Source: Acidobacteriota bacterium
GTDB lineage: Bacteria; Acidobacteriota; Terriglobia; Terriglobales; Acidobacteriaceae
Direction of reading: 5' to 3'
NCBI GenBank assembly: GCA_018268895.1
Contig: JAFDVP010000001.1
Location: forward strand, 930,001-994,000
DNA length: 64,000 nt
Each line of letters starts with the position of its first letter. Position 1 is the stretch's first letter. A model generated the notes under the pieces. It was not told the DNA's origin. It made no database searches and saw nothing but the letters and a program-made list of their open reading frames with translations. Positions 63,371 through 64,000 of this stretch are shown here, piece by piece. The translations under genes and the position numbers were made by a program.

Positions 63371-64000
63371 CTAGTTCGCCAGAACCGCGCGGTAGCGTAC
63401 CTGGTTCTTCTTGACCTTGGCAACGGCATCGTTCGCCTTCGCCATGGCGAAGCGCTCTGTAATCGCCTTTACGTTATGCCGCGCGGCGACGTCGAGCATC
63501 TCGTGCAGGTCGCGGGGGCTGCCCGTTGGACTGCCCGAGATAGCTCGCTGACCGGCGATCAATGGGAACGCCTGCACCTGGATGCCTGACGGCGGTACGC
63601 CGACGACGCACAGCGTTCCCTTGGGCCGCAGGGCTTGCAGGTAGGCATTCCAGTCCTGATCGGCGCTGACGGTTGAGAGCAGGAAGTCGAACGATCCTGC
63701 CACTTTCTTGAGAGCGCCAGTATCGCGCGTATTGACGAAGTGATGCGCTCCCAGTTCCTTGGCTTCCTTCTCCTTGTCCTTCGAGGTGGAGAAGGCGGTG
63801 ACCTCTGCTCCGAAAGCGCGAGCAAACTGGATGCCCATGTGCCCCAGGCCTCCGATGCCAATCACGCCGACGCGGGAAGAGGGACGCACACCATGATTGC
63901 GAAGCGGGCTGTAGACCGTGATGCCGCCACAGAGCAGCGGAGCGACGTTTTCGCTGTCGAGAACCTTTGGTACAGGGATAGCGAAGCGGGAGTTTACGCG
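63371..64000 (-). CDS. Zinc-dependent NAD(P) alcohol/aldehyde dehydrogenase, C-terminal part
   Basis: Medium-chain dehydrogenase/reductase of the YahK/cinnamyl-alcohol-dehydrogenase group; the N-terminus lies beyond the window. The frame is open from 64000 to the stop, about 209 residues. It includes VAPLLCGGITVYSPLRNHGV, the nucleotide-binding GIGGLGHMGIQFARAFGAEV and STSKDKEKEAKELGAHHFVN, typical of this group. The catalytic zinc ligands would be in the missing half. It probably reduces aldehydes with NADPH; the substrate cannot be given. Confidence 0.85.
   Translation of the reverse strand, partial: RVNSRFAIPVPKVLDSENVAPLLCGGITVYSPLRNHGVRPSSRVGVIGIGGLGHMGIQFARAFGAEVTAFSTSKDKEKEAKELGAHHFVNTRDTGALKKVAGSFDFLLSTVSADQDWNAYLQALRPKGTLCVVGVPPSGIQVQAFPLIAGQRAISGSPTGSPRDLHEMLDVAARHNVKAITERFAMAKANDAVAKVKKNQVRYRAVLAN

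Noticed and set aside
61439..63589. Plus-strand frame of about 716 codons opposite the propeller gene
   Set aside because: Antisense shadow: Arg/His-rich, no signal or motif; the minus-strand frame has a signal peptide and repeats.

Overview
The window is about 60% G+C, densely coded on both strands, with about 60 protein genes. I see no rRNA, tRNA, CRISPR array, prophage or insertion sequence. The gene set fits a Gram-negative, outer-membrane-bearing, respiring bacterium: LolC/E-LolD, Wza/Wzi-type capsule export, TolC, TonB, KdsD and homodimeric AceE. Together with families of G+C-rich intergenic repeats, it looks most like Acidobacteriota (Terriglobales, the Granulicella/Edaphobacter/Terriglobus group). 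That placement is inference, because no marker RNA is present.

Layout. 0-5 kb: 5' end of proS, kdsD, a TlpA thioredoxin overlapping an orphan DsbD N-terminal domain protein, an alaC-type aminotransferase and a DUF1275 membrane protein. 5-10.6 kb: a Phd/PIN toxin-antitoxin pair, gltX, a haem-copper oxidase subunit III, a CpsB-type PHP phosphatase, purQ and a half-length AI-2E-type membrane protein. 10.9-14.6 kb: a tandem-permease ABC importer with its ATPase, then a stand-alone receiver protein. 14.9-26 kb: an exopolysaccharide island (WcaF-like acetyltransferase, two GT4 glycosyltransferases, Wza-like exporter, Wzc-like tyrosine kinase, divergent ugd and UDP-xylose synthase, Wzi). 26-34 kb: a degenerate E1-alpha-like protein behind aceE, a secreted amidohydrolase, argJ and a Gfo/Idh/MocA oxidoreductase. 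34-42 kb: TolC plus an EmrA/HlyD adaptor, a DedA-rhodanese fusion, TonB, an HGSNAT-like membrane acyltransferase and UbiD. 42-45.6 kb: AbrB/VapC, nuoI, and a SAM riboswitch in front of a threonine-synthase-like gene and a ubiquitin-like sulfur-carrier gene. 45.7-58 kb: a protein quality-control block (lon, clpX, clpP, tig, then clpC) interleaved with a mutarotase-like protein, a family 5 uracil-DNA glycosylase, YtxH and cupin proteins. 58-64 kb: lolD, lolC/E, a TRIC channel protein, a secreted beta-propeller protein and a 5'-truncated zinc alcohol dehydrogenase.

The most interesting locus is 43.4-45.3 kb. A SAM-I-type riboswitch has clear P1, P3 and P4 helices. It precedes a PLP enzyme annotatable as threonine synthase, which is translationally coupled to a MoaD/ThiS/CysO-like carrier ending in Gly-Gly-Ser-Phe. 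SAM control makes little sense for threonine synthesis. It makes good sense if the pair makes homocysteine from O-phosphohomoserine and a protein thiocarboxylate, parallel to the CysM-CysO route to cysteine. That role is a hypothesis. Other notable points are REP-like repeats, one of which is embedded in frame in lolC/E; a His-rich tail on trigger factor; an E1-alpha-like protein without its thiamine diphosphate motif; and structured intergenic repeats around the polysaccharide island.
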